Shown in pieces: positions 48,985 to 64,000 of a DNA stretch of 64,000 bases. This stretch comes from Physcia stellaris (lineage: Eukaryota > Ascomycota > Lecanoromycetes > Caliciales > Physciaceae), in NCBI GenBank assembly GCA_018902385.1, contig JABSSW010000014.1:310001-374000 (forward strand), read 5' to 3'. The position numbers and the translations under genes were made by a program. The notes beneath the pieces were generated by a model. It worked only from the letters and a program-made list of their open reading frames with translations. It was not told where the DNA came from and made no database searches. Positions within the stretch are counted from its first letter, which is position 1, and every line of letters begins with the position of its first letter.

Positions 48985-49153
48985 TGCAGAATAAAAGCAG
49001 CAGTAGTAAACACGTTGGTTTGGCAATAAACGAGGTGGTTTGCCAATGACCTGAATATTGACCAATGAACGCGTTTATTGGCCAACAAACGTTGATTGGT
49101 AAACGAACGACGTTGATTGGCCAATGCTCGTCATTGGCCAATCAACGGGTACA
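48985..49153 (-). repeat. right terminal inverted repeat with CCAAT-type subrepeats
   Basis: The block GGCAATAAACGAGGTGGTTT, then GCCAATGACCTGAATATTG, matches the left TIR in inverse. It is followed by ATTGGCCAAT-type units and ends AACGGGTACA, then AACCC. Confidence 0.85.
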
Positions 49154-49463
49154 AACCCTTTGTAGATTCGCCGACGCTACACAGATGCTCACACAGCCTC
49201 GTCGACATGCCGCTAGAGAATCAAGCTGCATTTCGAGGTGGGATGCCTGGATGGGAGGACATTAAGATTGGCCAATCACTCTTCTGTCCTACCCATACAA
49301 ATCTTCCGGGTAGGTTCTCGACCATCGCAAAAGCTGTGAAGCACAAATCCTGAGGCTCGACAGATATGTTCTGATCGCAAGGTGGCACACACATGCGAAT
49401 TTTCTTAACTGCCAGAAGACCTTGCCGACCTTTTCATAATCACGCGTTATCCTAACACATACA

Positions 49464-50645
49464 ATGGTTTCTCTTGAGGCTGTCCGCGCATCGAATGCGA
49501 AGCTCAAAAATCTACCCTCTGGCCTGGTAGCTTTGTTCGGTACTAGATCATCTTCGAAGGTGTCGCTTTATAGTAGCTGAGGGGTGCTAAAGTTGGCGGA
49601 ACAAGCGGCATTGCCGAAAGTACGCTGAAGCAGTTCTATCGTCATGCTGTGAAGCCGCGCATCTACATTACAGGAAGGTCAGTGTTTCAGAGCTTTGAAA
49701 TTCCGTGCCCAGCTGACCTAACCAGGAATCAAGCTGCAGCAGACCGTATCCTTTCCGAGCTCAAGGCAATCAAGACGGATGGAGAAGCCAGCTTCATCAA
49801 GCAGGACCTGTCTCTGCTGAAGAACGTCGACCGGGTTTGCGATGAAATCAAAGCAAGAGAAACAAAGCTGAACGTCCTCTTCATGACCCCTGGTACTATG
49901 ACACTTAAAGGACGAGATGGTAGGTGATTGTGTTGGGCAGCCATAATTGAGGAGTTGTCGCTAAGATGACATGATAGAAACCTCAGAAGGCCTAGACCGG
50001 AAGATGACCACGAACTATTACGCGAGGATTCGGTTCATATACAATATGCTGCCTCTCCTTCAGGCCTCAGCTCCAGAGCTCTCCCGTGTCGTTTCTGTTC
50101 TTTCACCAGGCGAAGAAACCGCGAGCCTGAATTTTGAGGATCTGGATCTCAAGCAGAACTTCAGCCTTCGCAATGCTCTGACATACTGCGTCACCATGAC
50201 CGACTTTGCGTTCGAGGAACTCGCGAAAGCCAATCCCACTGTATCCTTTGTGCACGGCTTCCCAGGCGGCGTCAAGACTGGTTTCTTCAAGGAGAGCAGC
50301 ACGCTGGTAAGAGCAGGGAGTACAATGATGATGGACACTATAATGAAGCCCTGGATGACTTCCTTGGAGGAGAGTGGGGAAAGACATCTGTTTGCAGCAA
50401 CGAGTAGGAAGTTCGTGTCTAGAGATGGCGAAGAGCATGGTGTGGGGTTTGAAAAGGGTGAATCTGGGAGAGGCAGTGATGGAGAGCTGGGGAGTGGTGC
50501 CTACTTGATTGGATCTACCGGTGAATGGAAAGGCAACGAAAAGGCGCTGAAAGAGCTGAGATCGCAAGGGCCCGGAGGCAAAATTTGGAAGCATACGATG
50601 AAAACATTCGAAAGTGTGGAGAACAGAGAGGACGGAGGGGAATGA
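49464..50645 (+). CDS. short-chain dehydrogenase/reductase (SDR)
   Basis: Four exons (49464-49539, 49593-49677, 49726-49919, 49978-50645) join in frame to 340 residues. The Rossmann fold begins at about residue 22 (GLVALFVGGTSGIAESTLKQF) with the TGxxxGxG-type loop as GGTSGIAES. RIYITGRNQAAADRI gives the cofactor-selecting Arg, and NVLFMTPGTMT stands where NNAG is usual. ETSEGLDRK and NYYARIRFI hold the probable active Tyr region, although a clean YxxxK is not evident. It probably reduces or oxidises a small carbonyl/alcohol with NAD(P)H. The loop changes make the substrate unclear. It starts about 310 bp beyond the transposon. Confidence 0.85.
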
Positions 50646-51026
50646 TAGTAGATGTGTTTTACCGGTTGGAATAGATTATGGACTCATAGAGAGAGGCGAT
50701 TTTGGGCAACATGATTGCTATGACTACCTTACTCAAGACTGGTCAACAGTACAGTATGATGTATTCCGTAAGGTACGAGTACTTCACGCATTATTTCTGC
50801 GAATCGTGAAATGCTTGGCACGGTGCACTGCTAGGAAGCTCTTGCTCGGAATGCATCGACTCCGAACAAACGCAGCTGGTGACAGCGTCAAGGGATCGTC
50901 AAGCGCTCCTATGCTTTCTTCTTTTCTTGTAAATTCTTCTGAAATTCAAATGATCCTCGCGCACAACTCGATCCAGCACAATGAAAGCAACCACTCTGCT
51001 TTCCTAGCACCCAGCTGCTCCCTTGA
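50646..51026. other. intergenic region
   Basis: Short gap between two plus-strand genes. Nothing recognised besides the presumed promoter of the membrane protein gene. Confidence 0.6.
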
Positions 51027-51730
51027 ATGGCCTTGTGCACTCGTCGAACAGAAGGCTTTGTACGTCTCCCTGGAGTTTTGCGACGTGCTATGACTGACAG
51101 TTCCATCAGGGCCCTACATCCCACCTCTACAACCATATCTTGGCTTCCTGCTTCCTCGATGTCATCCTCGTCCCACTCTGCACTTGGCTCTACTTCCTAG
51201 CACTCTTGTCCTCATTCGGACTATGTCTAAGTCATCAGGGAACGAGAAGAAGCTTAGGGAGACAGGATAGTGATGGCTACAATGCTTATGTGGACGCCAA
51301 CACTGCCAAACGCCAGCCACTCTGGCCGCCCTGGAAGGGTCGCAGCAAAATATACACGACAAGCCTAATCCTATACTACCTTCTCATCATCGCGCAGTTC
51401 CTCATGTGCATCCTCGAGATCGTGCGCCTGTCACTGGCGCAGCTGGGTATCGGACTGTTGCCGTTCACATTCGTGGCTCTGATCGTTGGTGGATCAATGC
51501 GAGCTTCAATGGGCCTTCGAGGAAAGGTGATGATGTGGAGATGGCTGAACGTCGGCCTGTGGGTTGCCCTGGCGATTACAAACAGTGTCAAGATCGCGCA
51601 AGAAGTCAAAGAGGGTACGGCTGCTAGGAAAGGAAGCAAATACCCTGTGGTAGACCAGCTTACGGACGTTTCCGTCATGGTAGGCGTATATACTGTTCTC
51701 GCCATGCTGGAGATTGGATTACAGCCATGA
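51027..51730 (+). CDS. small integral membrane protein of unknown function
   Basis: ATG at 51027, a tiny first exon (51027-51059), intron 51060-51109 (GTACGT...CAG), second exon 51110-51730; 217 residues. Four to five hydrophobic segments: about 17-45 (FLDVILVPLCTWLYFLALL), 80-107 (LILYYLLIIAQFLMCILEIV), 112-128, 143-158 and 185-203. Two cytosolic or lumenal loops are charged. The layout resembles uncharacterised fungal multi-pass proteins. I recognise no family. Confidence 0.72.
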
Positions 51731-52432
51731 ATTCAAGGCTCTCAGCCTTCGTTTAGCTCAGCTTTGAGATATCCACAGTCCGGCATCAACAAGTCGTTGA
51801 AGCCACACAGCTACGTCTCACGAGCTTAACACGAGAACCTCCAGGGTCTAGTCTTCGACTCGGCAGAGGATCCTATCCTGCTAGAGAGCAACTTGAAAAA
51901 GCCTAACAAAGTACAGCTCATCTGTCGCGGCATATAACTTCGTACAACATACAGTTAAAGCTGACAGTTGAAGGGAGATTTCGAAGGCGTGCTCTCTGCG
52001 TCTGTCCGTAAAGTACAATATCCACTCTCATGTCTGCTTGACTTGATACAGAAGAAAGTATGTGGAAGATTAGCGGCAGATGTATGCATATGGCGGCAGG
52101 TCATCTCATTTCCTCCATCCCTGTTTTTGCACTTCTGTGTAGGGATCTCAGATGGTACAAGATGCGATCGAGACCCGTAATGATTACGTTACCGTGCAAG
52201 TGATGATGGAATGCTCCGAATCGAGCAGGGACTCCACGTGGCGTTGGTCCGCCAATCTGGGAGAATATGTGGGTCCTCAGATAAACGACATGGTGACATC
52301 TCACATCTCAATTTCTACTTTTCTCTTTTCCTCCCATCTCCTTTCGCCACTGCTTCTCTCCTCCTCTTGCATCTCCTCTCCTCTGGCCTCTTGCTACAGC
52401 GTTCATTGCATTGCACGTTGCAAAATAGCCCG
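51731..52432. other. intergenic region, promoter of the glucanase gene
   Basis: A CT-rich tract (52,310-52,390) just upstream of the glucanase start is typical of a fungal promoter. Nothing else recognised. Confidence 0.6.
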
Positions 52433-55343
52433 ATGCTGCTCTCGAACCTCGTCACCCTTGCATTGGCTTTAGCGAAGATTGCCTTAACACAGCATGAACT
52501 CCGTAGCAGACCCTTTGCCAAGCTAAATGCTCACCGTGCCCTCCACAATACTCCGATTTCAAGTGTTTCCAACGGTACAAGCACCCCTACGCAATCCACT
52601 GCCGGGACACAAACACCCCGACTGTCTTTCACGGCTGCTTCCTCTTGCAGCTACTGGCTCGAAGATATCAAGCATCAAGGTTTCTCGCCCTTCAACACCA
52701 ACCCAGGCTCATATCAAGTCTTCCGTAATGTAAAAGACTTTGGAGCAATCGGTACGACCCTCTACTTTCTGGATATGGGGCAAGCTTACACTTATGCATC
52801 TGCAGGTGACGGGATTACCGATGATACGGCGGCTATCAACAGTGCCATCAGCAGTGGCAATCGATGTAATCCTGCAAATTGCGAGTCGTCCACTACTACG
52901 CCAGCGGTTGTCTACTTCCCAGCTGGCACATACCTCGTCAGCTCTTCCATCATCGACTTTTACGAAACTCAACTTATTGGGAATCCCAATTGCTTACCAA
53001 CCATTAAAGCTGCTCCGAGTTTTAGCCTAGCTCCTGGAAGTGTGGGCGTCATTGATGGTGATATATACGATCAAACCGGGCACCTGTCGTACGGAAGCAC
53101 CAATACCTTTTATCGGCAAGTGAGAAACTTCGTGATTGATACGACCAGCTTTCCGGCGAATCGATTAATCAGAGGCATACATTGGCCTACAGCACAAGCC
53201 ACGAGCCTTCAGAATGTTGTCTTTCAGATGAGCGCCTCTCCAGGTACTCAGCATGAAGGTGTATTTATCGAAGAAGGTAGGCTTGGTCTTTTCCTTTGAG
53301 GCAGCTGCAACTCTAACGATGTTTTGACAGGTTCAGGTGGGTTTATGAGTGACTTGGTCTTCAATGGGGGACACTACGGAGCCAACTGGGGAAACCAGCA
53401 ATTCACCATGCGCAATCTCACCTTTAACAACGCTGTTACAGCGATCAATCAGATCTGGGATTGGGGATGGACATACAAGTCAATTACGATCAACAACTGC
53501 GGTACTGGCCTTAACATGTCAAGCATTGACCCTGCGACTGGTAGACAAAGTGTGGGTTCCATTACATTGATCGATTCATCCATCAACAACACACCGATTG
53601 GAATCGCCACAGCTAGAAGTACAAGCTCTCTGCCTCCGACAGCTGGTAGCCTGATCATTGAAAACGTCGTTTTCACCAACGTTGCTCCTACTGTATCGAT
53701 GTCCGATGGCTCAACATTCTCAGCCACCGGAAATTTGGCTGAATTTGTTGATGGCAACACTTATATTCCAAGTGGCCCTATTGCCATCAACGGTAGACTC
53801 TCTGGCTTCCCTAGACCAGCGAACCTTCTTCAAAGTGACGGCAAATTCTACGAGCGATCTAAGCCACAGTACTCGTCCGAGCCTCTCGAGATGATCTACA
53901 GCGTGCGGAGTGGTGGAGCAAAAGGCGACGGGGTCACCGATGATACTGCTGCCATTCAACATGTCATCAACCTCGCAGCCTACTTACATAAGATTGTCTT
54001 TTTCGACTTTGGTGTCTACAAAGTCACTCATACGCTATTTATACCACCAGGCTCACGGATCGTTGGCGAAACATACCCGGTAATTATGTCAAGTGGCGGA
54101 TTCTTCAATAACATCAGCAATCCGCAGCCTGTAGTTCAACTAGGCTATCCTGGCGACAAAGGCTCAATCGAATGGTCGGATATGATTGTCTCTACTCAGG
54201 GGGTCAGGCCGGTGCTGTTCTGATTGAGATCAACATCGAATCTCCTTTAGGTTCGCCGACTGGCCTGTGGGATGTTCATAGCCGCATTGGTAAGTCTTCA
54301 ATTTATATTCTTCTTACGTCGTGCAAATTATCAACTGAACGTCGACAGGCGGATTCAGTGGTTCGTTTCTCCAGCAAAACGACTGCCCAAAAACCCCGAA
54401 TGTTGCCACTCCTCCTACGCCTGTAAATACACGTTGCATCGCTGCGTTCCTTGGCCTGCACATTACTAAGACAGCCGCGAGTGTCTATCTTGAGAACGTC
54501 TGGATTTGGACGGCAGATCACGATTTGGATGATCCTAGTGGACAGAAGTACGTTCGTCCTCCCTGTATGTAGACAAAGATGCTGATCCATGAAACAGTAC
54601 CCAAATCACCATCTATACCGGTCGAGGATTGCTCATCGAGAGTAAGAATGGACCTGTCTGGCTGTAAGTTAGCCTTCCATTAGAGTTAGATTTTCTAAAT
54701 ACTGACTCCATGTTTCAGAGTCGGCACAGCAGTAGAACACTTTGCGCTGTATCAGTACCAGTTCGCCAATACAATGAACATCTTTGCAGGCCAAATCCAA
54801 ACGGAAACAGCATACTATCAGCCTAACCCCGTTGCCACCATACCCTTCCCACCGGTCACAAGCCTCAACGACCCTGTCTTCATACCCTTTCCCATAAATG
54901 ACAGTGGCGATATCGCTGAGGGGTGGGGTCTTCGTGTCCTCAACTCGGAGAACATTTTGATCTATGGTGCTGGACTGTATAGCTTCTTTAACAATTACGA
55001 CAACAGTGAGTCCCCCTCCTCGCTTCTCCAACCTCACGTTAGACCTCCAAACTCCCTTTTCTGATCGTCGCCTCGCCCCTACATCTCAAGCTGTCCTCTC
55101 TACTGCCCTATCGATATAAATAAACCTGCTAATAAACCAATAGCATGCGCCATTCCCACAGACAATCTCTACTGCCAAGCCCGCATCTTCTCCATCGAAG
55201 GTAGCTCCTCAAACATCAATATCTACAATCTGAACACCATCGGCGCAGCATCCATGGTCGATCGTGACGGCAACTTTTTGGCTAGGGCGGGGGATAATGT
55301 CAACGTGTTTCCGGATACGATTGCTTTGTTCCGAAGCGGATGA
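52433..55343 (+). CDS. GH55 exo-beta-1,3-glucanase (glucan 1,3-beta-glucosidase), possible frameshift
   Basis: ATG 52433 with a signal peptide (MLLSNLVTLALALAKIALT). Exons 52433-52751, 52806-53276, 53331 to about 54,290, then four or five short exons to a stop at 55341-55343; about 840 residues. Two pectate-lyase-like beta-helix repeats typical of GH55: the first begins with VKDFGAIGDGITDDTAAI, the second with VRSGGAKGDGVTDDTAAI. Also present are WGNQQFTMRNLTF and the C-terminal VGTAVEHFALYQYQF region near the GH55 active site. It would release glucose from beta-1,3-glucan outside the cell. Oddity: at about 54,200 (STQG) the frame is one base short beside a run of five Gs. The downstream exons (QAGAVLIEIN...) are all well preserved. 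Confidence 0.85.
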
Positions 55344-57039
55344 AGTCATTATCGGGAAAGGGAAAGGGATAGCATGGATGGGTAAGTGATTACGCGTCCT
55401 TCTTCTCCCTCCGTTGCGTGAGCGGTATCGCTGACTCTGAGATTGGATGTAGGGTTCGGAGGTAACGGTAACTGCATTTGCTTCGTGGGAGGGGACAGTA
55501 AGGTAAATGGGAGATGACGATGGCTATAGCTTCTTGTGTTTTTGTTCAAATCGGGAGTAGGGGACGGGAAACTTAGATGCGGTGATCAAGTGAGGGATGA
55601 GCATACTGTGAAGCACTGATATACATTCTAGTATCTGTACCAAGGACAATCATCAGCATTTAGCATCTAGCAAATAGCAAATAGAACATAGCGACCCGGG
55701 CATCAGAAGCTTTTCCAGTCCCCTTGTTCTCCAACTCTCAGTCTAGACCTTTTCTCAGTTTTCCATCGCGGTACGTACAAGCCCGGTGATAGGACTTTGA
55801 TTACCCCTAGACGGGAGTTGGAGTCAATCATTTTATCCACTGATCCGTCCTTATCCTATGATCCTGATGTGGTCTCCCTTTGGCATCTCCCCATTATGAT
55901 ATCCCGTCCTCATCATCTACATCATACTCAGGGCCGTACATGACATGAGGAGAAATTACGGAGAGGGGAGAGGGAGGGAGACGGAAAGAGAGAGAAGGCA
56001 GATCGAGAGAGCGAATTCGTTCTCATTCCCCAAAAGCCGAGGAGTCGGAGCCACTCCATCAAAAGCTCACCTTCCATCCAATCATTCCTTCTCCAATAAT
56101 CCCAAAAACACAATAAACCAAAATCCATCAATAACCCCAAAGAAAGAATCATCTACGTTATCACTCCCTCCTCCATGACACAAACCCACTGTATCCCACA
56201 ACCCACAGCACACAAACTCTCAAACTCAAAACAATGAACAAGCCCCCCCCGCACATAAAACAATACAGCCCAAAACCCTCAATCAATACTTCCTTTACGC
56301 TTCTAGTAGATTGGTTTGGGTTTGAGTTTGGGTATGGGAGTGGATATCTTGTAGTGAAAGGGTTTATCTGGGGGCTTTAAAGGGGGTTGTGGGGGATGGT
56401 GGACGGGTAGTATAGAATGGGGAATGGATGGGGATTTCAGGGGAGGGGGTAGGTAGGTGTGAGGGGATGGGGGATGCGGGATGCGGGAGGAGGGTGCTAT
56501 CTGCATCGCCACTGAGATATCTATTAAGATAACATACGTATCCCGGCTTTTAGCATAACGCATAACAACATCAATCTTCCAATTCCCATCCCAAGGCAGC
56601 TACTCAGCCTCAAATCATAAATTCAAACCCCAGGCTATGAGGTAAGCATACCCGGAGATCCATGAGATTGCAGGCACAGCAATCGTGAAAAGGGAGGTTA
56701 AGATGAGAGGGATTGGGATATATTTGATGGAAGCTTGATATTGTAATATGACTTTCTTCTTTTGAGATGAGTGGCTGATATTTGCATTAAGTCTTCTTCG
56801 TCTAAGATGAGAGGCTGGCTGGAAAGTTTAATCACTGGTTTCATAGCCTGTGACTTGTATTATATACATTGAGTAGTGTGTTGCTCGCTGGACGCTTGAT
56901 TGTAATGCTTGGAGTACCTTAAGCAGTAGCATGCATATCGCTCCACTTATGATAGCTAGTGCTATTCCTGACCCATGATGTCGGCTCAAGGTGGTGTACA
57001 TACAGATTTCTGACTAAAGAGGGGCGCATAAAGAATATA
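55344..57039. other. intergenic region
   Basis: 1.7 kb between convergent genes. Purine/pyrimidine-rich tracts (55,950-56,010; 56,330-56,490) and short open stretches without domains. No gene supported. Confidence 0.65.
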
Positions 57040-59929
<2,890 letters not shown>

Positions 59930-59930
<1 letters not shown>

Positions 59931-62900
59931 ATTCGAAACTGAATGTCACGAAAATACAAAACGTCGAATGAGATTGAAGCTACGATAAAAAAACTTGAAG
60001 ATCGTCAAACGTCAAAACCCAAAATTTACAGTACAATAACGATTATTCATCATCAAAAACATCATCCATACATCAATTATCAAGATTACGACTTTATCAC
60101 ATCGCAAAGTCATTCAACAATTCACTTTATTATCATCGATTTGTTTACTCGAAATATTCGCATTTTTCGTTATCAATTCTGACAATTTTATCATAATCGA
60201 TTCTAGCCGAAATCAACAGATTCGCATTTTTCGAAAAATGAGATTTTTCGTTGAATTTTCTTAACGATTTCTGAGAAAGAACATTTGTCATAACTTTTTT
60301 TTTAAAAATTCATCATTTTTCAACTATTTCATCGAAGTAAATTGAAAACACTTATCATAAGTTTTTTTCTGAAAGTAAATTGATGTCAAAATCGAATTCT
60401 GACATAAATTTTACTTTCGATTTGTACAAGATTCGAAAAAGAAAGCAAACGAAAAAAATTCGTCTGTGAAACTCAATTAAATCATTTGTTTTTAAATCAG
60501 TAATTTCAATGTCGATAAATAGCAAAACATTGAAAAACGAATTTTTCGAGATTATTTCAACATTCGCAATCATTTCGATATTTGAATCATCAATTGAATT
60601 TATTGATTTATCAAAATCTTCTGCGATAGACAGTCTCGTTATCTTTATTGAATTTTCAAGATCAAAAAGTCGAGTTTTCATTTTTATCGACGAATTGATT
60701 TCACTCTTTAAGTAATTTCAACGAAAAATTTTTCATTTTCATCGTAAAACGATTTTTGTGAAAATATTTTCACAACATTTCACGAAACAATTTATCATTT
60801 TCAAAAACATCAATACGTTAAAAACGTTTGTCGTAACTGATTATCAAAAAAAAATGTTTTCGAAAATCATACAAATTTCGAACTTTCACGAATATTCTTC
60901 GAAAGATTTTTTTCGATGATTACGACTCATCGAGATTCAATATTTGACTCAATCACAATTAAGCACGAAAAACAAGAAAACTTTTCAATGTTACATCGTG
61001 ATATTCAAAACTAAAGAAAACGCAATCAAATGAATTAATGATCAGAAAGATATTTTGATAAAAAACTGAGATGTTTTCAAGAAAACTTTCGCAAAAAGAT
61101 TTTTAAAAAAAAAAAAATTGAATACGAGTCGATTTTAAATGCACTATATAATTTCAAGCAATTAAAGAAATCGCTGAGTGAATATGTTGAAAAAACGAGA
61201 AAAATTCAGCGAATACTTTTCAAAAAAATACAAAATCAAATGTCATACAAAATGATCTCGAAACTGAGCGATGACATGACGAAAAAAATCGTTAAAAAAA
61301 TAATTGCACAAAAAAAAAATTCGGCGTACGATTTTGAAATCACTGTCAAATTAATCAAAAATATTATCGAAAATCAAAATAAAAAGAATTCGATAACGAA
61401 ATTACAGCGAAAAATGAATTCAAAAAATCGTATGTTCGCAATCATTTTAAATCAAAACAACAAAATTATCTCGATTTTTACTCGTCAGTTTGTCGATTTC
61501 AACGTCTCAACATCATTCAGAAAACGTCAATTTGAAAAACAAAAAAATGTCGAAAATGTTTTTGTTTTTTATCGTAATGATGCACTCAATCAAAAAAGCA
61601 AAAATACAGTCAAGAAAATCAAAATCAAAACAATTAAAATCGAAATAATCAACAAAAATATCAGAATCAGAAATATGAAAAACAGCAAAATAGAAATCTC
61701 AAAAAAAATTCACAACATTTTCTGTATTACGCGTTTGCAATTGCATCATTTGCAACGTTGTTCAACAATGTTAATTTTTCTATTTGCTATAATTGTGAAG
61801 AAATCGGACATTTTTTCAAACAATGTTCTCATCTTCAAGCGTTTAAGAAAGATAGAAATCGCTTGTTTCGAAAAAATAAAGAAAAAAAGCGTTCGACGAC
61901 ACAACAAATATCATTTGCGAAAAAATTTCGTACGACAAAGATTTCGATAATTGAGCACGATTGTTATTCAGCAAACATTCATGATATTTCAAAATGACAA
62001 GAAGTGATCGACGAATGAAATTTAAACGATGAACAGATGTATTTGAATCAAAGCAATCAATGCGAGCTTTGTGAAAACAAAAAGAAAAAAATGCTGATCG
62101 TTAAAAGAAATGCGATCGAATACGAAATTGATCAAGATTTCACTTTGAGAGAAATAATGAATCAAGAAAAATTCAAAGTCAAAATGTTTTGTCGCACTGA
62201 AAATTTCAACAATGATCGATTTCAACAAGATCAGACATCGAAATCTTTTACAGATTTTGAAGAATTTGATCTCATCGATGAAATTATGAAAAATAAATCA
62301 GCGAATTCGAAAACGTTACGAGATAGTTCGAATGCGTCATTTGTCTCATTGACATCATCAATACAAAAAATTCAACAAAAGCGATCAACAAGAAACAAAG
62401 CGTCAATTCAGTTCATTAGAATTGTCGAAGCAGACGATGAAATGTTTGATTTTAGTGATTGAATCAGGAAAATTAACATCAACATCGAATTGAAACAATT
62501 ATTAACAATTGCTTCACGAACAAGAACACAGTTGACGAAGACAATAAAATTACAGTCAAACCTTAATAGAAAAAAGAATGAAAAATTTTTTACGACAAAG
62601 AGCAAAAAAAATGTTCAATTTGCAAAACAAATAGAAAAAATCAATCATGTTCATGAAATGACAAAAAGCAATGTGTTTCGATCAAATTCATTACGTCGAC
62701 ACACAATGAAATCAAAAAATTTTTACAAACGCATGAAACGTTTCGCAAAAAGTTCAACAAACGATTTCAAAAAATTTTATCGTCGTTTCATTAGTTTCGT
62801 TTCATCTCAAATCTCATTAGCGAATTTTTTAGTGAAAAACTTTTACACTCAAGCGATGATCAGACTTCGCAAATCATTGTTTAATATTTGAAACATCAAA

Positions 62901-64000
62901 AAAATGTTTGTCGATTCGAGTTTTACGTTGAATTTCATTTTTGAGCGAATTTTTCACGCAATGAACGAAATCACATATTCGAAAAAATTTATGACAATGA
63001 TCATAGCAAACGAAGACAAAACTCGCCTTTCGAAATATATCAGACTGGAAATTGTTACGGCAGGAGTTAGTCGTGTGATACAGATTTGAATTGTGTCAGG
63101 AAAAACGATTTACTCGATGATTTTAAAAAGATCGTGATTAAAAAGCGTGATCGCAATCGATTTATACGAATCTGACGAGTATTGAATTAAGAACGCGATT
63201 GTTGAAAATTACAAAAAAATGAAAATGTCTGATTCGAGAAAAAAAAATCGAAAAAAAATATACGAAATTGAAATGAACGTCGCGTTAACGCAGAATGTTG
63301 ATGTCGAAACGCTCATTGATTTGAAATACGAAAAAAAAAAAAAAATTGAAAAGATTTTTCGACAAATCGTAAAAAAAGCTGAGAAAAAAATGTGAAACGA
63401 AAAAATTAATCTGATGATGAAAATAAATTTGAAAAAAGACGCAAATCAGAAAAAAATCATGTTCTTTTCACGACACTGAGACGTAGAACGAACGGAGAAA
63501 ATCACTCAGCAATATCACATAAGATCGAAAAGAATGACGTCGGCGTCAAAATGAAAAGCGACGATGTGTGATCGAAAAACAAAAAATCGAGAAAAAGATT
63601 TGTTAAGACGATTTCGAAAATGAAAATTGATGAAATTACATACGTAAATTATCATCAGAAAATTGAAATATCGACAAGTTACATCATTGCATCAAAACTT
63701 TCTGTCATAGAAAAAATTCGACGTAAATTTGTCTCGAAAAACATCTTGACGACAAAAATAAATTCGAAAAAAAAAAGTGAATGACGAGACAAAAAAATGT
63801 TTTTCAAACTTTTTATCATAAATCATTTGCTTACGATGTGAATGAAAATTGAACACGACGAAAACGAAAAAATCGTTTGTCGACAAAAATTCGAACATAA
63901 AATGAGAAATTCGATTAAGAATGCGACGAAAGTCAAATCTCAAAAAACGCAAATACAAATGATCGAAAATTATCAAAAATGATCAACAAAATCATCGTTT
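59930..64000 (+). mobile_element. Gypsy-E: partial LTR retrotransposon running off the right edge (fossil)
   Basis: AT-rich plus-strand remains of a Ty3/gypsy element: a gag domain (about 61,080-61,700), a CCHC knuckle at about 61,780-61,830 (CYNCEEIGHFFKQC), and an aspartyl-protease-like region at 62,880-63,230 (DSSFTLNFIFERIF...VTAGVSRVIQI). Reverse transcriptase would lie beyond the window. No LTR pair is visible, and 59,930-60,900 may be the leader. Broken many times. It is less decayed than the left block: CC/GG are almost gone but AG/CT are still common. Confidence 0.75.
61080..63230 (+). pseudogene. Gypsy-E gag, nucleocapsid knuckle and protease-like remnants
   Basis: Segments at 61240-61950, 61758-61997, 62037-62462, 62490-62891 and 62904-63230 fall in gag-protease order. 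Gag carries SYKMISKLSDDMTKKIV, and the knuckle pattern is CxxCxxxxHxxxxC. Beyond 63,230 the frames are too decayed to assign. Fossil. Confidence 0.65.

Larger units (their letters stand above)
41642..49153 (-). mobile_element. Ginger-like DNA transposon with inverted ends and AACCC target duplication
   Basis: 7,512 bp. The ends are inverted copies, TGTGCCCGTT at the left and AACGGGTACA at the right (TGTRCCCGTT inward), within imperfect inverted repeats of about 190 and 170 bp. The flanks carry an exact 5-bp duplication AACCC (41637-41641, 49154-49158). The element holds an integrase-type transposase gene (46322-48574) and a second Cys-rich gene (43946-45096), both minus strand. TIRs starting TGTNR and an H2C2-DDE integrase are features of the Ginger group, cut-and-paste transposons whose transposase is related to Gypsy integrases. 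There is no polymerase B or capsid gene, so it is not a Polinton. Composition is normal and the element escaped the AT-shift. Confidence 0.85.

Noticed and set aside
41642-49153. A Polinton/Maverick element
   Set aside because: No polymerase B, ATPase, protease or capsid gene; the target duplication is 5 bp and the transposase is of Ginger type.

Overview
The window looks like nuclear DNA of a filamentous ascomycete (Pezizomycotina). Short introns of about 50-65 bp with GTAAGT-type donors and CTAAC-like branch sites, a GH55 glucanase, a patatin protein, a fungal STAND N-terminal domain, and GC-balanced gene islands next to very AT-rich transposon blocks all fit. Leotiomycetes is a guess only.

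Layout: (1) 1-5.9 kb, minus strand: a large multidomain gene (zinc finger, P-loop NTPase, two more Cys-rich fingers including a RING, patatin phospholipase) that probably runs off the left edge. (2) 7.05-36.79 kb: one Copia-type LTR element blown up to 29.7 kb by nested insertions. Copia-A contains a small LTR element (TRIM) and Copia-B. Copia-B contains a Helitron-like insert and Gypsy-C. Gypsy-C contains Gypsy-D, which contains a second Helitron-like insert. Every LTR element has paired LTRs with TG...CA ends and matching 5-bp target duplications. (3) 36.9-41.5 kb: a secreted GMC oxidoreductase and a STAND-N-terminal-like protein, both minus strand. (4) 41,642-49,153: a 7.5-kb DNA transposon with TGTRCCCGTT inverted ends and an AACCC target duplication. 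It carries a Ginger-like integrase/transposase and a second Cys-rich gene. (5) 49.4-59.7 kb: a short-chain dehydrogenase, a small membrane protein, a GH55 exo-beta-1,3-glucanase (all plus strand) and a Prp43-type DEAH helicase (minus). (6) About 59.9-64.0 kb: a second AT-rich block with the gag-protease part of another Gypsy element, cut by the window edge.

The strongest observation is the mutation pattern of the AT-rich DNA. It is transition-only and hits both strands like repeat-induced point mutation (RIP), but the C that changes is one followed by C or T. CpA, the classic Neurospora RIP target, is mostly spared and CpG is untouched. The two outer LTRs of Copia-A give a near-perfect before/after pair: by eye CpC 10/10 sites changed, CpT 16/20, CpA 1 of about 26, CpG 0/8. 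The other four LTR pairs agree in direction. The bias leaves CA, TG and CG intact and removes CC/GG/CT/AG, which gives the AT-rich DNA its unusual texture.

The host genes do not form an obvious cluster. The patatin/P-loop/RING protein and the STAND-N-like protein both resemble parts of fungal NLR-type immune or incompatibility proteins and flank the nested element.
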